Below are positions 35,723-44,757 of a stretch of DNA of 64,000 nt, piece by piece. Both the position numbers and the translations under genes were made by a program. The stretch's first letter is position 1. Every line of letters begins with the position of its first letter. The notes below the pieces were generated by a model. That model was not told the DNA's origin and ran no database searches. It worked only from the letters and a program-made list of their open reading frames with translations. This DNA is from UBA1930 sp943368475 (lineage in GTDB: Bacteria; Bacteroidota; Bacteroidia; Chitinophagales; Chitinophagaceae). The stretch lies in assembly GCA_943368475.1 (NCBI GenBank), contig CALRLF020000016.1, forward strand, positions 1 through 64,000. The letters run 5' to 3'.

Positions 35723-36706
35723 ATGGCATGGTTAAGTGTAGAAAATATTGAAAAAAAAATAGGAGATCAGGTAATTGTTCAAGCTGTAAGTTTTACGCAA
35801 CAGCAGCAACATAAAATTGCCATTGCAGGAGCTACTGGCTCAGGAAAAACGACCTTATTAAAAATGATTGCTGGCTTGGTACAGCCAACAAGTGGGGTGG
35901 TTTTTTTTGAAGACAAAAAAGTGTTGGGGCCTAATGATAAATTATTACCAGGAGCAAAAGGTATTGCCTATTTAAGTCAGCACTTTGAATTACGTAACAA
36001 CTATTACGTATATGAATTGCTGGAAATGAACAATAAAATGGATGCATCTGAAGCAAGAAATGTTTACAGGGTTTGTCGTATAGAACATTTGCTGCAAAGA
36101 AAAAGTAACGAATTATCGGGTGGTGAAAAACAACGTATTGCTTTGGCATTGTTGTTAACCACTACGCCAAAATTATTATTGTTAGATGAACCATTTTCTA
36201 ATTTAGACATGGTACACAAAAACATAATGAAACAAGTAATTGATGATATTGGTAAGCAACTGAATATTACTTGTATCATGATATCGCATGAAGCTGCCGA
36301 TATTTTAAGTTGGGCTGATTGGATTTTAATCATGAAAGATGGGCAACTCATACAACAAGGAACGCCAACACAAGTGTACAATCAACCAGTAGATATTTAT
36401 GCAGCGAGTTTATTGGGTGAATACAATTTAATTGATGCTACCAACGCTGCTGGCTTTTCGAGAATGTTGGTAAACAATGCATATACAAAGCAAATGTTGC
36501 TTCGTCCGGAGCAAATAAAAATTACGGCAGCAAGCAATATTTTTCAAAAAGATACCATTCATAAAATTACTTTTTGGGGAAGTTATTACACGATTGATGT
36601 GTTGGTAAACGAACAATTGGTTCGTGTGAAAACATTGCACAATCAATACAACGAAGGAGAACGTGTTTTTTTATCGGTTGAAACTGAAAACATTTGGTAC
36701 GTTTAA
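35723..36706 (+). CDS. ABC transporter ATP-binding protein with TOBE-like C-terminus
   Basis: 327 residues. Walker A GATGSGKTT (~37-45), Q-loop near AYLSQHFEL, signature LSGGEKQR (~131), Walker B LLLLDEPFSNLD and H-loop ISHEAAD are intact. The last ~90 residues (MLLRPEQIKITAAS, ITFWGSYYTIDVLV) look like the TOBE domain of importers for ions or polyamines. No permease gene lies beside it, so the substrate is unknown. A TATTTTTG box at 35711-35718 lies only 4 bp before the ATG, which would give a near-leaderless transcript if it is the -10 element. Confidence 0.85.
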   Translation: MAWLSVENIEKKIGDQVIVQAVSFTQQQQHKIAIAGATGSGKTTLLKMIAGLVQPTSGVVFFEDKKVLGPNDKLLPGAKGIAYLSQHFELRNNYYVYELLEMNNKMDASEARNVYRVCRIEHLLQRKSNELSGGEKQRIALALLLTTTPKLLLLDEPFSNLDMVHKNIMKQVIDDIGKQLNITCIMISHEAADILSWADWILIMKDGQLIQQGTPTQVYNQPVDIYAASLLGEYNLIDATNAAGFSRMLVNNAYTKQMLLRPEQIKITAASNIFQKDTIHKITFWGSYYTIDVLVNEQLVRVKTLHNQYNEGERVFLSVETENIWYV

Positions 36707-36766
36707 TGCCACATTTGAGTTACTAACTAATTTAGATTAAACTTATATAATAAAAAATTACGCCAT

Positions 36767-36862
36767 ATGATATTAGTACAAAATTTTTGGGCAGAAGTAA
36801 AACAGGAGTCTGCCAATACCAGAAAATTATTGGCTTCCATTCCATTTGATCAGGGAATGTAA
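36767..36862 (+). pseudogene. DinB-family protein remnant
   Basis: 31 codons that match the start of a DinB/YfiT-like protein (LVQNFWAEVKQESANTRKLL followed by ASIPFDQGM) and then stop where the full ~165-residue protein should continue. Read from the ATG at 36767 to the TAA at 36860. The match to the family N-terminus is from recognition, without a search. Either a deletion remnant or a short unrelated peptide. Confidence 0.5.
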
Positions 36863-36954
36863 ACTAACGAATGAATTGTTGAAAGTGTATGTGTAGGCAT
36901 ACACTTTTTTATTTGTATAAATACAATATTATTTTGCAAAATAAAATTGAGAAG

Positions 36955-37482
36955 ATGAAATTTACAAATCCAGCTTTGCGTATTGCAACATTTGCCGATG
37001 TTGATACCATTGTTCACTTATTAAATAGTGCTTATAGAGGAGAGTCGTCTAAGTTTGGCTGGACAACAGAAGCCCATTTAATTGGTGGAAATGTTAGAGC
37101 AAATGCACAACAGGTAACTGAGGTAATTATCATGAACAATAGTATCATGTTGGTATATACAGATGCTGCTGGCTTAATTATTGGTTGTTTGAATTTGCAA
37201 ATTCATACAACAGGTATTTATTTAGGAATGTTTAGTGTACAGCCAAATTTACAAGGGGCTGGTATTGGTAAAACCTTATTAAAAGCTGCCGAAGAATTTG
37301 CATTGGCGAATACGGTGAATAGAATTTATATGACTGTAATTGATGCAAGAACAGAACTGATTGATTGGTATAAAAGAAATGGCTACAAAGATACCGGCGA
37401 AAGAAAAATATTTGAGGAGGATGGAATTACCGGAAATCATTTGCAGCCATTACAGTTTGCTTATTTAGAAAAGTTTTTATAA
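36955..37482 (+). CDS. GNAT-family N-acetyltransferase
   Basis: 175 residues from the ATG at 36955. The acetyl-CoA-binding motif A is LGMFSVQPNLQGAGIGKTLL, followed by AAEEFALANTVNRIYMTVID and the motif B region IDWYKRNGYKDTGERKIF. Substrate unknown. Its last six bases overlap the end of tryptophanase on the opposite strand. Confidence 0.85.
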   Translation: MKFTNPALRIATFADVDTIVHLLNSAYRGESSKFGWTTEAHLIGGNVRANAQQVTEVIIMNNSIMLVYTDAAGLIIGCLNLQIHTTGIYLGMFSVQPNLQGAGIGKTLLKAAEEFALANTVNRIYMTVIDARTELIDWYKRNGYKDTGERKIFEEDGITGNHLQPLQFAYLEKFL

Positions 37483-38847
37483 AGCTTTAAGCTTTGCCGT
37501 AAAATGTCTTAATAATGGGGCTTCTTCAATAATGCTTAATCCTGTTAGGCTATCTCTTTTTTCAAATACTTCAATAATTACTTCTGCAACATAATCAATA
37601 TGGCTTTGGGTGTACACTCTTCTGGGTATGGCCAATCTTACCAATTCCATAGTAGCAGGAATTAATACATTGTTTGCATCGTATTTGCCAAACATTAAAG
37701 AACCGATTTCAACACTTCTAATGCCACCTTCAATGTATAATGCTCCAACCAATGCTTGTCCTGGATATTGGTGTGCAGGAATATGTGGTAAAAACTGCTT
37801 TGCGTCAAGATATACTGCATGTCCACCTGCTGGTTGCATTACAGGAACACCATGTTCTATTAGTTTATTGGTTAAGTATTCAATACTTTTAATTCTATAT
37901 TGTAAATAATATTCGTCTAATACTTCTTCAAGCCCAATAGCAATAGCTTCTAAATCTCGTCCTGCCAATCCTCCATAAGTTGGGAAACCTTCTGTAATAA
38001 CCAATAAGTTTCTGCAATCCTGTGCCAGCTTACTGTTATGCATGGCTAAAAAACCACCAATATTTGCAAATGCATCCTTCTTAGCACTCATGGTACAACC
38101 ATCGGCATAAGAAAAAATTTCATTTACAATTGTTTTGATAGATTTATCGGCATAACCTGCTTCTCTGATTTTAATGAAGTAAGCATTCTCTGCAAAACGA
38201 CATGCGTCTATAAACAAAGGAATATTGTATAAAGTACAAATTTTTCTGACAGCTTTAATATTTTCCATGCTCACAGGCTGTCCTCCACCAGAATTATTGG
38301 TAATCGTTATCATACATAAAGGAATATTTTTAGCTCCTTTTTCTTGTATACATTTTTCCAAAGCTTCAATATCCATATTGCCTTTAAATGGTGCAGGAAT
38401 AGTGGGTAGTTTACCTTCTTTACACAATAAATCAATTCCTTCAGCTCCTGAAAATTCAATATTGGCTCTGGTTGTATCAAAAAAAGTGTTGCTTACAAAA
38501 TATTTGCCTTTGCCACCTAAAATGCTGAATAATATTTTTTCTGAAGCCCTGCCTTGGTGGGTTGGTATCACTTCAGGCATTTTCGTAATTCCTTCAATTG
38601 CATCTTTAAAACGAAAATAGCTTGGTGAGCCAGCATACGATTCATCACCTCTCATAATGCCAGCCCATTGTTCACTGCTCATGGCACTGGTTCCACTATC
38701 GGTTAATAAATCAATTAATACATCTTTTGAATGAATTAAAAATGCATTGTAGTGAGCAGCTTGTAAAATGTTAATACGTTCTTCTTTTGTATTGAAATAG
38801 ATAGGTTCAACCGATTTTATTTTAAATGGTTCGATGATAGTTTTCAT
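37477..38847 (-). CDS. tnaA: Tryptophanase (tryptophan indole-lyase)
   Basis: 456-residue PLP enzyme of the beta-eliminating lyase family that splits tryptophan to indole, pyruvate and ammonia. The family blocks are PTHQGRASEKILFSIL (~95-110), LFIDACRFAENAYF (~211-224, cofactor Asp) and TMSAKKDAFANIGGFL, with the PLP lysine most likely Lys257. Tyrosine phenol-lyase is the nearest alternative; the sequence reads closer to tryptophanase, but specificity residues were not checked. No tnaB permease or TnaC-like leader peptide is seen. A hairpin lies 60-85 bp upstream. Confidence 0.88.
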   Translation of the reverse strand: MKTIIEPFKIKSVEPIYFNTKEERINILQAAHYNAFLIHSKDVLIDLLTDSGTSAMSSEQWAGIMRGDESYAGSPSYFRFKDAIEGITKMPEVIPTHQGRASEKILFSILGGKGKYFVSNTFFDTTRANIEFSGAEGIDLLCKEGKLPTIPAPFKGNMDIEALEKCIQEKGAKNIPLCMITITNNSGGGQPVSMENIKAVRKICTLYNIPLFIDACRFAENAYFIKIREAGYADKSIKTIVNEIFSYADGCTMSAKKDAFANIGGFLAMHNSKLAQDCRNLLVITEGFPTYGGLAGRDLEAIAIGLEEVLDEYYLQYRIKSIEYLTNKLIEHGVPVMQPAGGHAVYLDAKQFLPHIPAHQYPGQALVGALYIEGGIRSVEIGSLMFGKYDANNVLIPATMELVRLAIPRRVYTQSHIDYVAEVIIEVFEKRDSLTGLSIIEEAPLLRHFTAKLKAL

Positions 38848-38907
38848 AACAAATAAGTTTTTTGAGAGGCAGTAAACTGAATGAAATGATTGATGTAAAA
38901 AATGCTG

Positions 38908-38930
38908 TATGGCAATTGAGCAATGCCATA
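38908..38930. promoter_or_regulatory. Hairpin upstream of tnaA
   Basis: TATGGCA (38908-38914) pairs with TGCCATA (38924-38930), extended by TTG/CAA across a one-base bulge. It lies 61 bp before the tnaA ATG in the divergent spacer shared with the next acetyltransferase. It could be an operator or leader hairpin. The rest of 38848-39134 shows nothing I can name. Confidence 0.3.
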
Positions 38931-39134
38931 AAAAATGGATATAACTATTGAAAAAGTGAAACTGCTGTTGCTCAAACAGCTACACAACATCAGGAGGGTT
39001 TACGTATGATATTTTTCCAGCGATTGGTAAACATGCAGCAAATATTGTTTCCTGTGGTTCAATAAAAAAATGATTCACATCAGTTTGCTGCAACTAATAC
39101 ACTTACTTTGTTAGCAATAATTTAAATACACGAT

Positions 39135-39653
39135 ATGCTGCTTCGTTTTTTTGAGCCATCTGATATACCACAACTCATTGACTGGATTAATACCGAAGAA
39201 TTACTGCTAAACTGGAGTGGTCGTATGTTCTCGTTTCCTTTAACACAAGAAAGTATGGATTGGTATATTCGAGATACAAATGATATTGCTTCATCCGATG
39301 CATTTATTTTTAAAGCAGTGGAAGGAGATGAGGTATTGGGGCATATATCATTGGGTGGTATCAGTACGGTAAATAAAAGTGCCAGAATTAGCAGGGTATT
39401 TGTTAGCGAAGCTGGCAGAGGCAAAGGTGTTTGTACTTTTATGGTAAAAGAAGTATTGAAGTTTGGTTTCGAACAAATGAAATTGCATAGAATTGCGTTG
39501 GGTGTTTATACAAGTAATACATCGGCATTGGCATGTTATACAAAAGCTGGATTGCAGGTAGAAGGGATTAATAGAGATGTACTATTGGTAAATGGGAAAT
39601 ACTGGAGTATGGCAGAAATGGCTATTTTAGAGGAAGAGTGGACTAGTTTGTAA
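39135..39653 (+). CDS. GNAT-family acetyltransferase, RimJ/RimL type
   Basis: 172 residues. The RimJ/RimL layout is visible: LRFFEPSDIPQLIDWINTEE at the start, the acetyl-CoA loop VFVSEAGRGKGVCTFMVKE, and LHRIALGVYTSNTSALACYT. Acceptor unknown. Divergent from tnaA. Confidence 0.85.
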   Translation: MLLRFFEPSDIPQLIDWINTEELLLNWSGRMFSFPLTQESMDWYIRDTNDIASSDAFIFKAVEGDEVLGHISLGGISTVNKSARISRVFVSEAGRGKGVCTFMVKEVLKFGFEQMKLHRIALGVYTSNTSALACYTKAGLQVEGINRDVLLVNGKYWSMAEMAILEEEWTSL

Positions 39654-39747
39654 AAGAGAAACTAATAATTTTAGAATGCTATTAAACCTATTTGGCAATA
39701 GAAAGTCTATTGAACCGTTAACATTGTAAAGCTAAAAATCAATAAAA

Positions 39748-40677
39748 ATGATCAACAAATTTTTAAAACCAGTCGCATTTATTTTATTAATTGCAATTGC
39801 TTTTACTGCCTGTAAGAAAAAAGCCGACTTATTGGATTTTGCAGTAGAATCTGCAACACACTCTGACGATCAAACACGTTTCTCTAATGAAACAGATGCA
39901 TTGGCCAATGATTTTAATACAATTGTAGACAATTATTCAGCCTTTACTGGTAGAGAAACCAATATTTTGGCTTTACCATGCGATGCAACAGTAGCTGTAG
40001 ACTCTTTAAGCAGTCCTCGAAAAATTACCATTACTTATAATGGTGCAACCTGCAATCCTTATAGAACAAGAACAGGAACAGTGGTCATAACTTTACCTTC
40101 ATCTGTAAGATGGAGAGATGCAGGAGCTATAATGACAGTAAGTATTCAAAATTTAAAAATTACCCGTACAGCCGATAATAAAAGTATTACCATTAATGGT
40201 ACTAAAACCATTAAAAATGTAACGGGTGGTTTAATTAGAAATTTAGCAACGCCCGGTACTACAATTATACATGAAATTAATAGCAGCAACATGAGTATTA
40301 CGTTCGATGATAATACGCAACGTGTATGGCAAATTGCTAAAAAAAGAGTGTTTACCTATAATAATGGTATTGTAATTACAACAACTGGTAATACAACAGT
40401 AGATGGTTATACTGGTGCATCAGAATGGGGAACCAACCGTTTTGGCAATGCATTTGTAACTGTTATCAGTCAGCCAATGGTTGTAAGACAAGATTGTAAT
40501 TTTAGACTTACTGCTGGTCAGTTAACACACAATAGATTAACCGCTACGGTTACTGTTACATTTGGTTTAGATGCTGCAGGTAATGCAACTACATGCCCTA
40601 CAGGAACTTATTATTTTAAATTGGTTTGGGTAGGTACCAACGGTGTTACTAGAACTGTAATTATGCCTTATTATTAA
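39748..40677 (+). CDS. Hypothetical lipoprotein
   Basis: 309 residues with a lipoprotein signal (ILLIAIAFTACKKK). The body is beta-rich and threonine-rich, with three cysteines, and ends in TYYFKLVWVGTNGVTRTVIM. It resembles Bacteroidota lipoproteins of unknown function that carry an internal duplicated beta-sandwich, but I recognise no named domain. Monocistronic, with a clear terminator 32 bp after its stop. Confidence 0.75.
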   Translation: MINKFLKPVAFILLIAIAFTACKKKADLLDFAVESATHSDDQTRFSNETDALANDFNTIVDNYSAFTGRETNILALPCDATVAVDSLSSPRKITITYNGATCNPYRTRTGTVVITLPSSVRWRDAGAIMTVSIQNLKITRTADNKSITINGTKTIKNVTGGLIRNLATPGTTIIHEINSSNMSITFDDNTQRVWQIAKKRVFTYNNGIVITTTGNTTVDGYTGASEWGTNRFGNAFVTVISQPMVVRQDCNFRLTAGQLTHNRLTATVTVTFGLDAAGNATTCPTGTYYFKLVWVGTNGVTRTVIMPYY

Positions 40678-40708
40678 TCGATTATTCTAATTTAACCCTT
40701 CAATAATT

Positions 40709-40738
40709 AAAGGTCTTGTTTTAAACAAGGCCTTTTTT
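40709..40738 (+). terminator. Rho-independent terminator
   Basis: AAGGTCTTGTTT pairs with AAACAAGGCCTT with one G-U pair, tight loop, followed by a run of T. It ends the transcript of the upstream lipoprotein gene. Confidence 0.85.
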
Positions 40739-40835
40739 ATTGTTATTTTAAAATACTCCAAAAACTTAATTGGTTAATTGGTTATTTTGTTTGCTCAAAA
40801 TACTTGTTCTCTAAAAGTTGTTCAATTTAAAACAC

Positions 40836-42815
40836 ATGCATACCGCTAAAATAATTGTAGTTGTTGGTTTACTATTTTTCAATAGTTTTTTTTTGAATGC
40901 CCAGCATAATTTACAGCTGAATGCCGATAAGGCAATTGCCAATATATCTCCAACCATGTGGGGACTGTTTTTTGAAGACATTAATTTAGGAGCTGACGGA
41001 GGTTTATATGCAGAATTAATTAAGAACCGTTCTTTCGAATTTGCCAAACCACTTATGGGCTGGTCTGTTCGTCAAAAAAAGCCAATTGAGGGAACTGTAT
41101 TGGTATTGAACAGACAAACTGAGAATACTGCAAACCCAAGATTTATAAGAATCAGTTTAAACAACGCTGCTAAAGGCGATGTTGGATTAACCAATGAAGG
41201 CTTTCGTGGAATGGGTATTAAACAAGGGGTACGATATGATTTTTCTATGTTATATCGCCAGCCAAAAACTGGAATTAAATTACATATAGAATTGGTTGAC
41301 AGTGCTGGTAACAATTTAGGCAATACAATTGTAATACCTGAATTGATAGGAAAGGAATGGCATAACATTGCTGCAAGTTTTACAGCCAATAAAACGGTGC
41401 TGAAAGCAAAATTTAATATTTGGTTAGAAGGAGATGGACAAATTGATATGGATATGATTTCTTTATTTCCGTCCGATACATGGAAAAATAGAAAAGGAGG
41501 CATGCGTGCCGATATGGTACAATTATTAGCTGATATAAAACCCGGTTTTATTCGTTTTCCCGGAGGATGTATTGTAGAAGGGATTGATTTAAAAAATCGT
41601 TACCGCTGGAAAAATACCATTGGTAGTTTAGAAGAACGACAACTGATCATGAACAGATGGAATATTGAATTTGTACATCGTCCTGCACCCGATTATTTTC
41701 AAACATTTGGATTAGGATTTTACGAATATTTTCAATTGGCAGAAGATATTGGTGCAGAGGCCTTACCCATTTTAAATTGTGGTATGGCTTGTCAATACAA
41801 TACAGCTGAACTGGTGCCATTAGAAGATTTGAATCCATTTATTCAGGATGCATTGGATTTGATAGAATTTGCCAATGGTAGTCCTGAAACCACATGGGGC
41901 AAAATAAGAGCAGCAATGGGGCATCCTCAATCATTTAATTTAAAAGTATTGGGAATTGGAAATGAAAACTGGGGTCCACAGTATATAGAAAGATTGAAAC
42001 TATTTATGGCTGCTATTAAAGCAAAATATCCGGCAATAAAATTGGTTTGTAGTTCAGGTACCGATCCCAATGGAGAACGTTTCGATTATTTGAATGGAGA
42101 GCTCAGAAAGATGAATGCCGATTTAATTGATGAACATTTTTACAGAAAAACAGATTGGTTTTTATCGAATGCAAAACGGTATGACAATTACCCCAGAAAT
42201 GGTTCTAAAGTTTTTGCTGGAGAATATGCAGCACAGAGCGATAAAATGGTTAGCACCAATAATCGAAATAATTGGATAACTGCATTAAGTGAAGCTGCTT
42301 TTATGACTGGTTTAGAGCGTAATGCCGATGTGGTAAATATGGCATCTTATGCTCCATTATTTGCACATGTTGATGGTTGGCAATGGACACCAGATTTAAT
42401 ATGGGTTAACAACTTAGAAGCCAATCCTACACCCAACTATTACGTGCAAAAATTGTATGGTAATAATAAGGGTTCTAAAGTGGTTGCAATTACTATGAAC
42501 AATGAAAATATTACAGGGCAAGATAGTATTTATGCTTCAGCAGTAATCGATACAGCAACCAACGAGTTGATTATAAAATATATTAACGCATCTGCTAAAA
42601 GTTATACAGAGAACATTCAATCTACTGGAAATAAAAAATTGAATAAAACAGGAAAGCAAATTGTGTTAAGCAGTAATAACTTAACAGCTACGAACTCTTT
42701 TAGAGGTAATGAAAACCTTGTTCCTGTTGAGTCTTTCATTAAGGTGAACAGTAAATCTATAGCGTTTACGGTATTGCCTTATTCGTTCAATATTCTCAGA
42801 ATTAAATTGAATTAA
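40836..42815 (+). CDS. GH51 alpha-L-arabinofuranosidase
   Basis: 659 residues, exported (signal peptide ending LNAQ; start at the ATG at 40836, not the TTG at 40818). Removes alpha-L-arabinofuranosyl side chains from arabinan or pectin. Family blocks are ISPTMWGLFFEDINLGADGG, IKPGFIRFPGGCIVEG, and the acid/base glutamate in GIGNENWGPQY. The likely nucleophile lies in the downstream DEHFYRK region or in KVFAGEYAAQS. A carbohydrate-binding-like beta-sandwich insert lies at ~100-215. It opens the carbohydrate region and has its own spacer. Confidence 0.9.
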   Translation: MHTAKIIVVVGLLFFNSFFLNAQHNLQLNADKAIANISPTMWGLFFEDINLGADGGLYAELIKNRSFEFAKPLMGWSVRQKKPIEGTVLVLNRQTENTANPRFIRISLNNAAKGDVGLTNEGFRGMGIKQGVRYDFSMLYRQPKTGIKLHIELVDSAGNNLGNTIVIPELIGKEWHNIAASFTANKTVLKAKFNIWLEGDGQIDMDMISLFPSDTWKNRKGGMRADMVQLLADIKPGFIRFPGGCIVEGIDLKNRYRWKNTIGSLEERQLIMNRWNIEFVHRPAPDYFQTFGLGFYEYFQLAEDIGAEALPILNCGMACQYNTAELVPLEDLNPFIQDALDLIEFANGSPETTWGKIRAAMGHPQSFNLKVLGIGNENWGPQYIERLKLFMAAIKAKYPAIKLVCSSGTDPNGERFDYLNGELRKMNADLIDEHFYRKTDWFLSNAKRYDNYPRNGSKVFAGEYAAQSDKMVSTNNRNNWITALSEAAFMTGLERNADVVNMASYAPLFAHVDGWQWTPDLIWVNNLEANPTPNYYVQKLYGNNKGSKVVAITMNNENITGQDSIYASAVIDTATNELIIKYINASAKSYTENIQSTGNKKLNKTGKQIVLSSNNLTATNSFRGNENLVPVESFIKVNSKSIAFTVLPYSFNILRIKLN

Positions 42816-43099
42816 AGTTATTGTGTTCTGTTTGAAAATACTTTTTTAATTTTTATAAAACAGTTTAATTAAAAACTGTAAGCATACTTGCATAGCTGCA
42901 ATGTGTTTGCAAAATAATCTGTCGTTTAATAGTAAAATAGTACATTACTATAGTTAAAGTAGCCATTTACAACCTGAACTGCTTGGTCTACTTTCGATAT
43001 GCTAAAAATATTACTATTTATTAAAAACGATTTGCTGTAAATGCCTGCTAAAATCTACAAGTTTGTTTAGTTTGCAATGCTGCAGTATAGTACACACTT
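42816..43099. other. Spacer between GH51 and the MaoC gene
   Basis: 284 bp without a gene. A weak hairpin (ACAGTTT 42860-42866 with AAACTGT 42873-42879) lies near the GH51 end. TTTAGTTTG near 43068 may be a degenerate -10 box for the next operon. Confidence 0.4.
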
Positions 43100-43549
43100 A
43101 TGTTGATACATCAATATTTTGAGGACTTCGAAATAGGGAAGGTGAGGATAACAAAGGGCCGAACTGTAACAGAATCTGATATCGTCATTCATGCTGGTCA
43201 AAGTGGCGATTTCTTTCCTCATCATATGGATGAAGAGTGGTGCAAAACACAACCCTTTAAAAAACGCATTGCTCACGGAACCTTAATTTTTACAATTGGT
43301 ATTGGATTAACTGCTGAAGTAATTAATGAAGTTGCTATGACCTATGGTTACGAACGTTTGCGTTTTACCAAACCAGTTTTTATTGGCGATACAATTAAAA
43401 CTACAGTTACCATTAAAGATAAAAAAGACCATAAAAAACCAGGCTTTGGTTTAGTAACAGAATTGGTAGAAGTGCATAATCAACATAACGAATTAGTAAT
43501 GGTTTGTGAACATATTTTATTGGCCAATAAAAAAGAATTCAATGGCTAG
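43100..43549 (+). CDS. MaoC-like (R)-specific enoyl-CoA hydratase
   Basis: 149 residues of the hot-dog fold MaoC family, which adds or removes water on acyl-CoA double bonds. The hydratase-2 motif is intact: IVIHAGQSGDFFPHHMDEEW with the catalytic Asp and His, and RIAHGTLIFTIGIGL. It is the first gene of a tight block with a solute-binding-fold protein and two CoA-transferases. The ATG of the next gene overlaps its end by 8 bp. The substrate is probably a CoA-activated organic acid. Confidence 0.85.
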   Translation: MLIHQYFEDFEIGKVRITKGRTVTESDIVIHAGQSGDFFPHHMDEEWCKTQPFKKRIAHGTLIFTIGIGLTAEVINEVAMTYGYERLRFTKPVFIGDTIKTTVTIKDKKDHKKPGFGLVTELVEVHNQHNELVMVCEHILLANKKEFNG

Positions 43550-44714
43550 TAAAATTGTATTAAAAGGCATTACATGGAATCACAGCAGAGGCATTGTGCC
43601 ATTGTTAGCTGCATCACAACGTTTTCATGAATTGCACCCCAATGTAGAAATTCAATGGAGCAAAAGAACCTTACAACAATTTGCAGATTTCCCAATAGAA
43701 AAATTAACTGAGGAATACGATTTATTAATCATCGATCACCCTTGGGTTGGTTGTGCTGCTGCAACCAATTGTGTATTGCCTTTAGAGCAGTATGTACCGA
43801 AAGAGTATTTGCAAAATCAGTTGGAAAATAGTGTTGGTTATTCTCATTTAAGTTACGAATACAACAAACATCAATGGGCATTGGCAATAGATGCTGCTGC
43901 ACCATTTGCCAGCTATAGAAAAGATTTGTTCGAAGAAAACAATATTGCTATTCCACAAACTTGGGACGACGTAATTGCGTTAGCAAAAATTGGTAAAGTT
44001 GCTGTACCTGCAATCCCCATTGATTTGCTGATGAACTTTTATACTTTCTGTATAGCAGCAGGTGAAACACCTTTTGCCAACAAACATGAAGTGGTAAGTG
44101 AAGCTATTGGTATAGCAGCTTTACAAAACATGTATCAATTATACAGTTTGGTTCCTACATCAATGTTTACCAAAAACCCAATTGCAGTTGCCGAACTGAT
44201 GACAAGTAGCAACGATTATTGGTACTGCCCCTTTGCTTATGGATATAGCAATTATTCAAGAGTTGGTTATGCAAAAAATCTATTGCATTATACAGATATT
44301 GTAAGTTATAATAACCAAAAATTGCAAACTACTATTGGTGGAACAGGTTTGTCGGTTTCAGCATTCAGTAAGCACAAAAATGAAGCTATAGCTTTTGCAA
44401 CAATGGTTTGTTCACAAGAATGTCAATCAACTGTATATGTTCAAAATGGAGGACAGCCTGGGCATTTAGCAGCCTGGAAAAATGAATTGGTCAATACATT
44501 CACCAATCATTTTTTCTATAATAATTTACCAGCAATGGAAAGAGGTTATGTAAGGCCACGTTACAATGGCTACTTACATTTTCAAGATTTAGCAGGAGAT
44601 CCCGTACAAGATTTTTTAAGTGGAAAAGAAAAAGATGCAAGTTTAACATTGCATATAATGAATAAAATTTATCATCAATCATTAACTCATACAAAAGAGT
44701 TGGTGTTACAATAA
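43542..44714 (+). CDS. Solute-binding-fold protein (family 1 type) without signal peptide
   Basis: 390 residues from the ATG at 43542. It resembles extracellular solute-binding proteins of ABC sugar transporters: LLAASQRFHELHPNVEIQW near the start, YDLLIIDHPWVG, ALAIDAAAPFASYRKDLFEE and IGGTGLSVSAFSKHKNEAIA. It has no signal peptide or lipobox; an upstream in-frame extension to 43506 adds none. No ABC permease or ATPase lies nearby. So it is likely cytoplasmic and may act as a ligand-binding subunit for the neighbouring CoA-transferases. The gene is coupled to the MaoC gene by overlap. Confidence 0.75.
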   Translation: MASKIVLKGITWNHSRGIVPLLAASQRFHELHPNVEIQWSKRTLQQFADFPIEKLTEEYDLLIIDHPWVGCAAATNCVLPLEQYVPKEYLQNQLENSVGYSHLSYEYNKHQWALAIDAAAPFASYRKDLFEENNIAIPQTWDDVIALAKIGKVAVPAIPIDLLMNFYTFCIAAGETPFANKHEVVSEAIGIAALQNMYQLYSLVPTSMFTKNPIAVAELMTSSNDYWYCPFAYGYSNYSRVGYAKNLLHYTDIVSYNNQKLQTTIGGTGLSVSAFSKHKNEAIAFATMVCSQECQSTVYVQNGGQPGHLAAWKNELVNTFTNHFFYNNLPAMERGYVRPRYNGYLHFQDLAGDPVQDFLSGKEKDASLTLHIMNKIYHQSLTHTKELVLQ

Positions 44715-44757
44715 AATTTTTCCTGGTTTATTCAATAACTAGGAGCTAAGAGGGCTT

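Noticed and set aside
38848..39134. TnaC-like leader peptide for tnaA
   Set aside because: No short ORF with a tryptophan codon in suitable position was found on the minus strand upstream of tnaA.
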